A stretch of 63,088 nucleotides of DNA, taken from contig CANQET010000011.1 in the NCBI GenBank assembly GCA_947595585.1, forward strand, positions 1-63,088, written 5' to 3'. The position numbers and the translations under genes were made by a program. The notes under the pieces were generated by a model. That model made no database searches. It saw only the letters and a program-made list of their open reading frames with translations, and had not been told where the DNA came from. The stretch is from an uncultured Clostridia bacterium (lineage in GTDB: Bacteria > Bacillota > Clostridia > Christensenellales > Borkfalkiaceae). Positions 7,253 through 14,823 of this stretch are shown here, one piece after another (position 1 is the first letter of the stretch; every line of letters starts with the position of its first letter).

Positions 7253-8335
7253 TCAACCAAGAAGCAGTGCTTTGAGCTTCGCTTCGTCGAGCTTGCAGCC
7301 GATCACGCACAGTCTTCCCGTGACGATCGGGGCGCCCGTGCGGATATCCGTCTCCCCGGGCACATAGTCGAAATAATACCAAACGCCGTTGCCCGCCACG
7401 ATGCCCTTTGCGCGCAGGATTTCGCCGTATTCGCCGCTTGCAAGCGCCGAGAGCGCCCCCTCGAGCTGTGCCTTCGTGAAGGTCTTCGCCGTCTCCACGC
7501 CCCAGCTCGTGAATACGTCGTCGGCATGGTGATGGTGGTGGTGATGATGTTCGTGCTCGTGCTCGTGCTCCTCTTCCTCATCGTCATCGTCGTCATCATC
7601 GTCGTGGTGATGGTGATGATGGTGGTGGTGGTGATGTTCATGCTCGTCGCCGTCGTGATGATGGTGGCACTCGCATTCGGGATCGTCGCACTCCTCGTCG
7701 TCATCGTCCTCTGCTTCCTGCTCGAGACGGAGAAGTTCGGCTTCAAGGCTGTCGCTGCGCTGCATGGCGGCGAGGATATCCTTGCCGTTCAGCATTTCCC
7801 AGACGGTGGTGACGATCGTCGTGTTCGTGTGTTCGCGAAGGAGCGATACGGCCTCCTCCACCTTTGCGGGATCGCTGTTGTGCGAGAGCACGATGCAGCT
7901 TGCGTTCTCCACTTGGTCGAGGAAAAACTCGCCGAAGTTCTTGAGATACGCCTTGCATTTCTTCGCATCGACGACCGTGCAGAACGCGTTGAGCTTGCTC
8001 TCGGGCACATTCGCCCGCAAGACGGCCTTGATGACATCGGAGAGCTTTCCGACGCCCGAGGGTTCGATCACGATGCGCTCGGGAGAGAACTTCTCCGCAA
8101 CTTCCACGAGGGCCTTGGAGAAGTCGCCCACGAGGGAGCAGCAGATGCAGCCCGAATTCATCTCGGTGATCTCGATGCCCGCTTCCTTCAAGAAGCCGCC
8201 GTCGACGCCGATCTCGCCGAATTCGTTTTCGATGAGCACGACTTTTTCGCCCGCATAAGCCTCTTTGAGAAGTTTTTGGATGAGCGTCGTCTTCCCGGCG
8301 CCCAAAAATCCTGAAATAATATCGATTTTGATCAT
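7253..8335 (-). CDS. CobW/COG0523 metallochaperone GTPase with a very acidic His-rich loop
   Basis: A 360-residue G3E GTPase: P-loop GFLGAGKTT (residues 9-17), switch region with the metal-binding GCICC (62-66), ENEFGE before it, EPSGVGK (91-97), and SHNSD in place of the usual NKxD base-recognition motif. Residues 209-272 form an extraordinary linker made almost only of Asp, Glu, His and a few Cys, including eleven His in a row, followed by the CobW C-terminal domain. COG0523 proteins deliver zinc, nickel or cobalt to client enzymes; the linker would bind many metal ions. The adjacent M29 aminopeptidase is a metalloenzyme and a possible client (inference). Start at 8335 is chosen because the Rossmann-like strand begins there and GGCGGA lies upstream. 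Confidence 0.88.
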   Translation of the reverse strand: MIKIDIISGFLGAGKTTLIQKLLKEAYAGEKVVLIENEFGEIGVDGGFLKEAGIEITEMNSGCICCSLVGDFSKALVEVAEKFSPERIVIEPSGVGKLSDVIKAVLRANVPESKLNAFCTVVDAKKCKAYLKNFGEFFLDQVENASCIVLSHNSDPAKVEEAVSLLREHTNTTIVTTVWEMLNGKDILAAMQRSDSLEAELLRLEQEAEDDDDEECDDPECECHHHHDGDEHEHHHHHHHHHHHDDDDDDDDEEEEHEHEHEHHHHHHHHADDVFTSWGVETAKTFTKAQLEGALSALASGEYGEILRAKGIVAGNGVWYYFDYVPGETDIRTGAPIVTGRLCVIGCKLDEAKLKALLLG

Positions 8336-8389
8336 AATTCCGCCTTCAAGATGCTGTGTTTTGCGGCGCAAAATGGAGCGCCGCAGGAG

Positions 8390-9616
8390 TTAGAATGCCC
8401 AGTTGCCGTCTTTGAAGAGGACGACGCGCGTTCCGTTTTCGGCGATGCCCGTGATCTCGAGATCTTTGCTTCCGATCATGAAATCGACGTGAATGACGCT
8501 GTCGTTGATGCCGAGCGCGTGAAGCTCTTCGATCGACATGTTCTCGTAGCCGCGGATGCAGTTGGTAAACCCTGCCCCGAGGGCCAAGTGGCAGCTCGCA
8601 TTCTCATCGAACAGGGTGTTGTAGAAGAGCACGCCCGAATTGTTGATGGGAGAATCATAGGCGATGAGTGCGCACTCGCCGAGCATCTTGGCGCCCTCGT
8701 CCATCGAGATCATCTTCTCGAGGAGCTGTTGATTCTTCTTAGCCTTGACTTCGACGACCTTGCCGCCTTCAAAGCGCACCGAGAAGTCCTCGATGAGCTC
8801 GCCCTGATAGGAGAGCGGCTTGGTGGAGTAGACGATCCCCTCAGCGTCGCCCGCCTTGGGCGAGATGAAGATCTCCTCGGAGGGGATGTTGGGGTTGAAG
8901 TATCTGCCCGAGAGGTCCTCTTCGCCCCCGCCCATGAACCTGGAACCGGGGATGAGGCCGACGCGGAGATCGGTCCCGTTGGAGGACTTATATTCGAGCG
9001 CGGTGAGCCTGTAGGCATTGAGACGGTCGCAGCGGATGCCGATCTCGTCGTTGTGATGCAGCCATGCCTTCACGGGGTCGGGCCCGTCGGCACGCGCCGC
9101 CTTCAGGATCTCCTCCCAGAGGCGCTCGACGGCGGTGTTCACCATGAGGTCGGGGAAGACTTTCTTCGCCCAACCCTTGCTCGGCACGGCGGCAATGCAC
9201 CACTGGTAGCGGTTGTCCATGGCGTCGCGGTAGGGCTTGATGACCTTGGTCCGCGCGGAACGCACGCCCGTAAACTTCTCCTGATCGATGCCGGAGAGCC
9301 CATCGGGATCGGCGGATTCGATGTAGAGCATGGCGGGAAGCTCCTTCTTCCTCAGTTCGAGCTTCTCGATCTCCCACTGCGCGAAGGCGGAGAGCTTCTC
9401 GGCGCTCTGATACTTATAGTGGAGTGCGACGAGCGGCTGATGCGACCATTCGACGGTGACTTTGCCCGCCCCGGCGCGGTAGAGTTCCTCGACGCACATC
9501 TCTACGAATTCGGGCTGATCGAGCTCTGCCTGCACGACGACCCACTGCCCTTTCTTCACGTTGATGCCCGTGCGGGCGAGCAGCTTTGCATACTTGCGTA
9601 GTTGATTTTTATTCAT
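8390..9616 (-). CDS. M29-family aminopeptidase
   Basis: This 408-residue protein matches the thermophilic aminopeptidase T/AmpS family (M29) in length and motifs. The two-metal site is recognisable from NIPSEEIFISP, the VRFEGGKVVEVKAKKN segment, the LGECALIAYDSPIN segment and the GAGFTNCIRGYENM / VIHVDFMIGSKDLEI C-terminal motifs that supply Glu, Tyr, His and Asp ligands. Such enzymes remove N-terminal residues from peptides and need two divalent cations. An AAGGAG site precedes the ATG. It is the first gene of an operon with two CobW-type GTPases, an arrangement that hints at metal loading of this enzyme. Confidence 0.9.
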   Translation of the reverse strand: MNKNQLRKYAKLLARTGINVKKGQWVVVQAELDQPEFVEMCVEELYRAGAGKVTVEWSHQPLVALHYKYQSAEKLSAFAQWEIEKLELRKKELPAMLYIESADPDGLSGIDQEKFTGVRSARTKVIKPYRDAMDNRYQWCIAAVPSKGWAKKVFPDLMVNTAVERLWEEILKAARADGPDPVKAWLHHNDEIGIRCDRLNAYRLTALEYKSSNGTDLRVGLIPGSRFMGGGEEDLSGRYFNPNIPSEEIFISPKAGDAEGIVYSTKPLSYQGELIEDFSVRFEGGKVVEVKAKKNQQLLEKMISMDEGAKMLGECALIAYDSPINNSGVLFYNTLFDENASCHLALGAGFTNCIRGYENMSIEELHALGINDSVIHVDFMIGSKDLEITGIAENGTRVVLFKDGNWAF

Positions 9617-9693
9617 AACAACTCCTTCAGGTTTTCTCTATTTTTGTCCGCATTTCCCGCAGGAAAAACGCAAAAACCGATATTTTTTCAAGT

Positions 9694-9716
9694 ACTACGT
9701 CAGATATAGTACTATT
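9694..9716. repeat. Diverged copy of a palindromic repeat at the nrdG stop
   Basis: ACGTCAGATATAGTACT with flanks resembles the repeats at 25794-25821, 34835-34855 and 40947-40974 (about 16 of 22 positions). It supplies the last codons and stop of nrdG, so the match may be chance. Confidence 0.25.
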
Positions 9717-10216
9717 TTCCCGCTCGAAATCGTCTTCTTCAGGTCGATCACGCGCTGATTGGAAGAGCCGCGGAACTTGAGGCGGATATCCTTGAGCGCC
9801 TCGATGAAGGGCCCATCGACGAGCACATCGATCATGGAGAGAAACTTTTCCGTGACCTCGGTCTGCACCTCGGGTTCTGCGAGCGTCCCCTCGCGGAAGG
9901 TATATCCCGTGTAGCACCACACCGACTTCTCGGGAAAGCGTGCGCGGAATTTTTCGAGGAAAGGCAAAAGCCCGCGTTGATTCTCGGGCTCGCACGGGTC
10001 CCCGCCGAGCAGCGAGAGACCGCGGATATAGTATGGCGCGACGGCCGTGAAGATCTCCTCTTCGAGCGCGGCGTCGAGCGGACGGCCGTAGGAAAAATCC
10101 CACGCGATCCGATTGAAACAGTTTTTACAATGTCTTCTGCAGCCCGAAACGAAGAGGGAAACGCGAACTCCCTCTCCGTTTGCGATGTCTGTTTTCTTGA
10201 TTTCGGCGATGTTCAT
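9695..10216 (-). CDS. nrdG: Anaerobic ribonucleotide reductase activating protein
   Basis: A 173-residue radical SAM enzyme that makes the glycyl radical on NrdD. The cluster-binding motif CxxxCxxC is visible in SGCRRHCKNCF (about residues 26-36), followed by LLGGDPCEPEN (the GGEP-like SAM motif) and VWCYTGYTFRE. The ATG at 10216 is chosen because GGAGGGG lies just upstream and NrdG proteins begin near MNIAEIKK; upstream codons overlap nrdD in another frame. It is separated from nrdD by 26 bases and is transcribed with it from the NrdR-type promoter at 12485. The last codons coincide with a palindromic repeat-like sequence. Confidence 0.93.
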   Translation of the reverse strand: MNIAEIKKTDIANGEGVRVSLFVSGCRRHCKNCFNRIAWDFSYGRPLDAALEEEIFTAVAPYYIRGLSLLGGDPCEPENQRGLLPFLEKFRARFPEKSVWCYTGYTFREGTLAEPEVQTEVTEKFLSMIDVLVDGPFIEALKDIRLKFRGSSNQRVIDLKKTISSGKIVLYLT

Positions 10217-10242
10217 GGCCCCTCCGTGGGGCTTGGGCAAAG

Positions 10243-12411
10243 TTACAGGTGAAGCACTCTGTCGCGGATCTCCTGCGTTCTGCCCTGGTTCCAATACTGT
10301 GTTCCGATATAGCCGCACGTCCGCCTTGCGACGTTCATCTTGTTCTGGTCGCGGTTGTGGCAGTGCGGGCACTCCCAAAGGAGCTTGCCGTCCTCTTCGA
10401 TGATTTGGATCTCCCCATCGTAGCCGCAGATCTGGCAGTAGTCGCTCTTGGTGTTGAGCTCGGCGTACATGATGTTGTCGTAGATGTATTGCATCACGGC
10501 GAGGACGGCGGGAATATTATCCTGCATGTTGGGGACTTCGACGTAAGAAATTGCGCCGCCGGGCGAGAGCTGCTGGAATTCGCTCTCGAATTTGAGCTTG
10601 GTGAAGGCATCGATCTGCTCGGTGACGTGCACGTGATAACTGTTGGTGATATAGTTCTTATCCGTGACGCCGGGGATGATGCCGAAGCGCTGCTGCAGGC
10701 ACTTCGCGAATTTATACGTCGTGCTCTCGAGCGGAGTGCCGTAGAGCGAGAAATCGATGTTCTCCTTGGCCTTCCACTCCTTGCAGCGGTCGTTCATATG
10801 CTGCATGACGGCAAGCGCGAAGGGCTTCGCCTCGGCGTCCGTATGGGATTTGCCCGTCATGTATTTGGTGCATTCATAGAGCCCCGCATAGCCGAGCGAG
10901 ATCGTCGAATACCCGCCGTAGAGCAGTTTATCGATCTTCTCCCCCTTCTTGAGGCGTGCAAGTGCGCCGTATTGCCAGAGGATGGGCGCCGCATCCGAGA
11001 GCGTACCCACGAGGCGGTTGTGCCGCTGCATGAGTGCACGGTAGCACAGATCGAGGCGCTCATCGAAGATCTTCCAGAATTCGTCCATGTCGCCCTTGGA
11101 GGAGAGCGCCACATCGACGAGGTTGATGGTCACGACGCCTTGATTGAACCGCCCGTAGTACTTGGGCTTGCCGTTTTCATCGAGATAGGGCGTGAGGAAG
11201 CTGCGGCAGCCCATGCAGGTATAGCAGTGCCCCTCTCCGTTTTTATCGACTTTGAACTCGAGCATCTTCTTTTCGGAGATGTAATCGGGCACCATGCGCT
11301 TGGCCGTGCAGCGGGCGGCAAGCTCGGTGAGATACCAATATTTCGTGCCTTCACGGACGTTATCTTCCTCGAGCACATAGATAAGCTTGGGGAATGCGGG
11401 CGTGACCCATACGCCGGACTCGTTCTTCACGCCCTGGATGCGCTGGTTCAAGGTCTCCTCGATGATCATCGCAAGGTCGTCGCGCTCGTGCTCGCTGCGG
11501 GCTTCGCCGAGGTACATGAACACGGTGACGAAGGGCGCCTGTCCGTTGGTCGTAAGGAGGGTCACGACCTGATATTGAATGGTCTGGATCCCCTTCTTGA
11601 TCTCATCTTTGAGGCGTTTTTCGGCGATGCGGTGCACCGTCGCCTCGTCGACGTCCACGCCCGCGAGCTCTTCGGCGACTTCGCTGCGGATCTTTTGGCG
11701 GCTGATCTCGACGAAGGGCGCAAGATGGGTGAGCGAAATGCTCTGGCCGCCGTATTGGTTGGAGGCGACCTGCGCGATGATCTGTGTGGCGATGTTGCAC
11801 GCCGTCGAGAACGAATGCGGCTTCTCGATGAAGGTCCCCGAGATCACGGTGCCGTTTTGCAGCATATCCTCGAGGTTGACGAGGTCGCAGTTGTGCATGT
11901 GCTGGGCAAAGTAATCGGCGTCGTGGAAGTGGATGAGGCCCTGATCGTGCGCTTCGACGATATCTGCGGGAAGCAGCAGGCGGCGCGTGAGGTCTTTGGA
12001 GACTTCGCCCGCCATATAGTCCCGCTGGACGGAGTTCACCGTCGGGTTCTTGTTGGAGTTCTCCTGTTTGACGAGCTCATTGTTGCACTCGATCAGGGTG
12101 AGGATCTGCGCATCCGTCGTATTCGACTGGCGCACGAGCGAACGGGTATAGCGGTAAGTGATATATTTGCGTGCGACGGCATACGCCTTCTGCTCCATGA
12201 TCTGGTCTTCGACGAGATCCTGGATCTCCTCGACATTGACGGCGCGATGAAGCTTCCGCGCGCTGAGGCGGACGTTCTTCGCGATCTCGGCGATCTGCTC
12301 CTCGGTGAGGCGGGAAGTCTCGCTCACCTCGTTGTTTGCCTTGCGGACTGCATTGACGATCTTATCTGCATCAAAGGTAACTTCTGTACCGTTACGCTTG
12401 ATAATTTTCAT
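10243..12411 (-). CDS. nrdD: Anaerobic ribonucleoside-triphosphate reductase
   Basis: A 722-residue class III ribonucleotide reductase. An ATP-cone domain begins the protein (MKIIKRNGTEVTFDADKIVNAV, residues 1-90). The barrel follows, with the catalytic region around MHNCDLVNL and CYTCMGCRS, and the C-terminus has a zinc site (CQICG...CPHC) and the glycyl-radical motif RRTCGYIGT with the radical Gly near residue 700. It reduces ribonucleoside triphosphates to deoxynucleotides without oxygen, using a radical installed by NrdG. It is the first gene of nrdD-nrdG and is preceded by a perfect promoter and tandem NrdR boxes. Confidence 0.97.
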   Translation of the reverse strand: MKIIKRNGTEVTFDADKIVNAVRKANNEVSETSRLTEEQIAEIAKNVRLSARKLHRAVNVEEIQDLVEDQIMEQKAYAVARKYITYRYTRSLVRQSNTTDAQILTLIECNNELVKQENSNKNPTVNSVQRDYMAGEVSKDLTRRLLLPADIVEAHDQGLIHFHDADYFAQHMHNCDLVNLEDMLQNGTVISGTFIEKPHSFSTACNIATQIIAQVASNQYGGQSISLTHLAPFVEISRQKIRSEVAEELAGVDVDEATVHRIAEKRLKDEIKKGIQTIQYQVVTLLTTNGQAPFVTVFMYLGEARSEHERDDLAMIIEETLNQRIQGVKNESGVWVTPAFPKLIYVLEEDNVREGTKYWYLTELAARCTAKRMVPDYISEKKMLEFKVDKNGEGHCYTCMGCRSFLTPYLDENGKPKYYGRFNQGVVTINLVDVALSSKGDMDEFWKIFDERLDLCYRALMQRHNRLVGTLSDAAPILWQYGALARLKKGEKIDKLLYGGYSTISLGYAGLYECTKYMTGKSHTDAEAKPFALAVMQHMNDRCKEWKAKENIDFSLYGTPLESTTYKFAKCLQQRFGIIPGVTDKNYITNSYHVHVTEQIDAFTKLKFESEFQQLSPGGAISYVEVPNMQDNIPAVLAVMQYIYDNIMYAELNTKSDYCQICGYDGEIQIIEEDGKLLWECPHCHNRDQNKMNVARRTCGYIGTQYWNQGRTQEIRDRVLHL

Positions 12412-12484
12412 GGTCTACCCCTTCGTTCGTTGAAAAATCACCCTTCAGAGGAGAAAAAAGCGCCCCTGCGAAAGGAACGTTACC

Positions 12485-12513
12485 ATTATACCGCATGCGT
12501 TTTCATTTGTCAA
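12485..12513 (-). promoter_or_regulatory. nrdDG promoter
   Basis: On the minus strand TTGACA (12513-12508), 17 bases, TATAAT (12490-12485): a fully consensus housekeeping promoter, about 70 bases upstream of the nrdD ATG. Confidence 0.85.
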
Positions 12514-12519
12514 GGATTT

Positions 12520-12567
12520 CGCCTATATTTTGTAAGAAAATTTTCATGCACACACAATATCTTGTGG
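12520..12567. promoter_or_regulatory. Tandem NrdR boxes upstream of nrdD
   Basis: The box ACACAATATCTTGTGG (12552-12567) matches the NrdR consensus (ACACwATATwTwGTGT) in nearly all positions. A weaker one, CGCCTATATTTTGTAA, lies at 12520-12535. Their spacing is 32 bases, three helical turns, as is usual for NrdR sites. They sit just upstream of the -35 element. NrdR is the ATP/dATP-sensing repressor of nucleotide reductase genes; its own gene is not in this window. Confidence 0.8.
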
Positions 12568-12662
12568 TTTTTGTGAAAATTGTCGATTTTTCGCCGTGAA
12601 ACCACGGGCGCAAAAAGTTACACGCAAATGCGCTTCACCGTGCCACGGACGGCCCCTTTCGA

Positions 12663-12692
12663 GGGAAAAACGGCGGCGGAAAATTTCCGCCG
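12663..12692 (-). terminator. Terminator downstream of the fruK-like gene
   Basis: On the minus strand an inverted repeat GGCGGA/TCCGCC with an A/T loop (12675-12691) is followed by CCGTTTTT. The remaining bases of the 336-base gap hold the nrdD promoter and NrdR boxes; no gene is seen. Confidence 0.6.
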
Positions 12693-12747
12693 TGCCGCTT
12701 TTTTCTTCCGCATGTTCTGTACGTGCCGAACCCCCGATCTTTCCCGA

Positions 12748-13671
12748 TCAGAACTCGGTTACGGTAAGATTCGAGAAGACTTCTTCGTATTTCGCCTTGG
12801 TGAAGGAGATGGTGCCGAAGGTCGTGACGGCGGCTGTACCCGCCGCAACGCCTGCCCGAAGGATATCGGGAAGATCGGCCCCCTGCTGCATCATGACGGC
12901 TGCCGCCGCGACCATGCCGTCGCCCGCGCCGACCGTCGAATTGACGGCGACGTTGATGCTCTTGCAATAGTAATTCTTGGTGCCGTTCGTGATGATTGCG
13001 CCGTCCCGCCCGAGGGAGAGGAGCACGGCCTTGGCGCCGCGGTCCATGAGCTCTTGGCAGCCCGAGAGCATATCCGCACGGTCGTGGAATTCCCGACCGA
13101 GCGTCTCTTCGAGCTCTTCGACGTTGGGCTTCACGAGGTCGATGCCCGCCTCGAGCGCCGAGAAGAGCTTCGCCCCCTCCGTATCCGCGATGCGCAGCGA
13201 CTTGGGATCGACCGCACGGAAGATCTCGCGGTAGTAACTCGCATCCACGCCGCGGGGAAGTCCGCCCGAGATGACCGTAACATCCGAATGCGCCGAAAAT
13301 CCGCGGATCATCTGCATGAGCTCGACGAGCTTGTCCGCAGCGACGCTCTCCCCCACATCGTTGATCTCCGTGAGCATGGAGCGCTTATCGATGCACTTAT
13401 AGTTTTCGCGGACTCTTCCGCTGTTCCAGACGAAGGAGAACGGAACACCCTCCATATCGAGCGCCCGCTCGAACATCGCACCGCTCTCGTTGTACATAAA
13501 GCCCGTCGTACGGACTTCCGCACCCAGCCTTGCGACGCCGATCGCGACGTTGATCGCCTTTCCCGTGAAGGAAAGCGTCTTGCTTTTGACGACGTTGACT
13601 TTTCCTACGTTGAGTGAATCCAACTCGATCGTGACATCGATGCTCGGACTCATGCAAACCGTCAGAATCAT
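12748..13671 (-). CDS. 1-phosphofructokinase-family sugar kinase (PfkB fold)
   Basis: A 307-residue PfkB-type kinase. The start MILTVCMSPSIDVTIELD fits the fructose-1-phosphate/tagatose-6-phosphate kinase branch (typical start: MI.TVT.NPA.D). Other signatures are GKAINVAIGVARLGAEV (residues about 37-53), ISGGLPRGVDASYY, VKPNVEELEETLGR and the anion-hole/catalytic NSTVGAGDGMVAA, with Asp as catalytic base. It phosphorylates a sugar phosphate, most likely fructose-1-phosphate, with ATP. No PTS gene is adjacent, so the exact substrate is unproven. It lies next to pfkA, in the same direction, so two glycolytic phosphofructokinases are encoded side by side. Confidence 0.85.
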   Translation of the reverse strand: MILTVCMSPSIDVTIELDSLNVGKVNVVKSKTLSFTGKAINVAIGVARLGAEVRTTGFMYNESGAMFERALDMEGVPFSFVWNSGRVRENYKCIDKRSMLTEINDVGESVAADKLVELMQMIRGFSAHSDVTVISGGLPRGVDASYYREIFRAVDPKSLRIADTEGAKLFSALEAGIDLVKPNVEELEETLGREFHDRADMLSGCQELMDRGAKAVLLSLGRDGAIITNGTKNYYCKSINVAVNSTVGAGDGMVAAAAVMMQQGADLPDILRAGVAAGTAAVTTFGTISFTKAKYEEVFSNLTVTEF

Positions 13672-13753
13672 ATTCTTCTCCCTGACCTGCCCGCATCCCC
13701 ATTCCTAATTATAATAAATACAATATCAAAATAGAAAGAGCGGGCGAATGTGC

Positions 13754-14716
13754 TTACATCGAGATCATCTGCAGCGTCTCGTAGAGCTCGTAGTTGAAGC
13801 GCTTCTTCATGGAGACGGCTTCGATGATATCCATATCGATGATCTCGTTCTTGTGGATGCCCACGACGCGGTTGCCGATGCCGTCCTTGAGGAGACGGAC
13901 CGCCTTGTTGCCGAACTGAGCCGCGAGCATGCGGTCTGCCATCGAGGGCGAGCCGCCGCGCTGGATGTGGCCGATGTTCGTCGCACGGACGGAATACGTC
14001 GTCACTTCCTGCAGTTGCTTGGCAAAGGCTTCGGCGCTCGTCGCACCCTCGGCGACGACGATGATATTGGAATGCTTCCCGTTTGCGCGGGAGCGGTTGA
14101 TCCGCATGACGATATCGTCGAGATCGTAGGCGATCTCGGGAACGACGATGATCTCGGCGCCCGACGTAATGCCGACATAGAGCGCGATATCCCCGCAGTG
14201 CCTGCCCATGACTTCGACGACGGAAATGCGCTCGTGCGAATTCATGGTATCGCGGAGCTTGTTGATGACGTCGTTGCAGGTGTTGACTGCCGTATCGAAG
14301 CCGAGCGTGTAATCGGTGTACTCAAGATCGTTGTCGATGGTGCCGGGAATGCCGATCGTCGGGATGCCGTAATCCTCGGTGAGGCACTTGGCCCCGCGGA
14401 AACTGCCGTCGCCGCCGATGACGACGAGCCCTTCGATCCCCCTCCGCTCCAACGTTGCGACGGCCTGCTTCTGGCCCTCTTTGGTGAGCATCTCGAGGCA
14501 GCGTGCCGTTCTGAGCTTGGTGCCGCCGCGCTGTACGATATCCGAAACGCTGCGCATCTCCATGGGCACCATGGTATCTTCGATGAGCCCGGCATAGCCG
14601 CGTTCGATCCCGAAGACTTCCATGCCGTAGTAGATCGCCGTGCGGACGACCGCACGGATCGCAGCATTCATCCCGGGCGCATCGCCGCCGCTCGTAAGTA
14701 ATCCGATTCGTTTCAT
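13754..14716 (-). CDS. pfkA: ATP-dependent 6-phosphofructokinase
   Basis: A 320-residue bacterial-type phosphofructokinase of canonical length. Signatures: MKRIGLLTSGGDAPGMNAAIR (nucleotide site), VIGGDGSFRGAKCL, GIPGTIDNDLEYTDYTLGFDTAVNT (with the catalytic Asp in TIDND) and VEVMGRHCGDIALYVG. GDGS, with glycine before the aspartate, is typical of the ATP-dependent enzyme. It phosphorylates fructose-6-phosphate to fructose-1,6-bisphosphate in glycolysis in the cytosol. It has its own promoter (14749-14777) and is followed by the PfkB-type kinase after about 80 bases. Confidence 0.96.
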   Translation of the reverse strand: MKRIGLLTSGGDAPGMNAAIRAVVRTAIYYGMEVFGIERGYAGLIEDTMVPMEMRSVSDIVQRGGTKLRTARCLEMLTKEGQKQAVATLERRGIEGLVVIGGDGSFRGAKCLTEDYGIPTIGIPGTIDNDLEYTDYTLGFDTAVNTCNDVINKLRDTMNSHERISVVEVMGRHCGDIALYVGITSGAEIIVVPEIAYDLDDIVMRINRSRANGKHSNIIVVAEGATSAEAFAKQLQEVTTYSVRATNIGHIQRGGSPSMADRMLAAQFGNKAVRLLKDGIGNRVVGIHKNEIIDMDIIEAVSMKKRFNYELYETLQMISM

Positions 14717-14748
14717 TTTTGACCTCCGTATTCTGTCCCCTTTCCCTT

Positions 14749-14777
14749 ATTATAGCAGACTTCGTCGCAAATGAAAA
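14749..14777 (-). promoter_or_regulatory. pfkA promoter
   Basis: The minus strand shows TTTTCA (14777-14772), 17 bases, TATAAT (14754-14749), with a GGAGG site before the ATG at 14716. Confidence 0.55.
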
Positions 14778-14823
14778 GAGGGTTTTGCGTTTTTTTCGTG
14801 ATTTTCGTAAATTTTCTTGCCCG

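Noticed and set aside
7526..8314. Membrane-protein-like frame antisense to the His-rich loop
   Set aside because: The Val/Met-rich stretch is only the complement of His/Asp/Glu codons.
10249..12576. 775-codon open frame antisense to nrdD
   Set aside because: It has no ribosome site, has a leucine/valine/arginine-rich composition typical of antisense frames in G+C-rich genes, and overlaps a certain gene.
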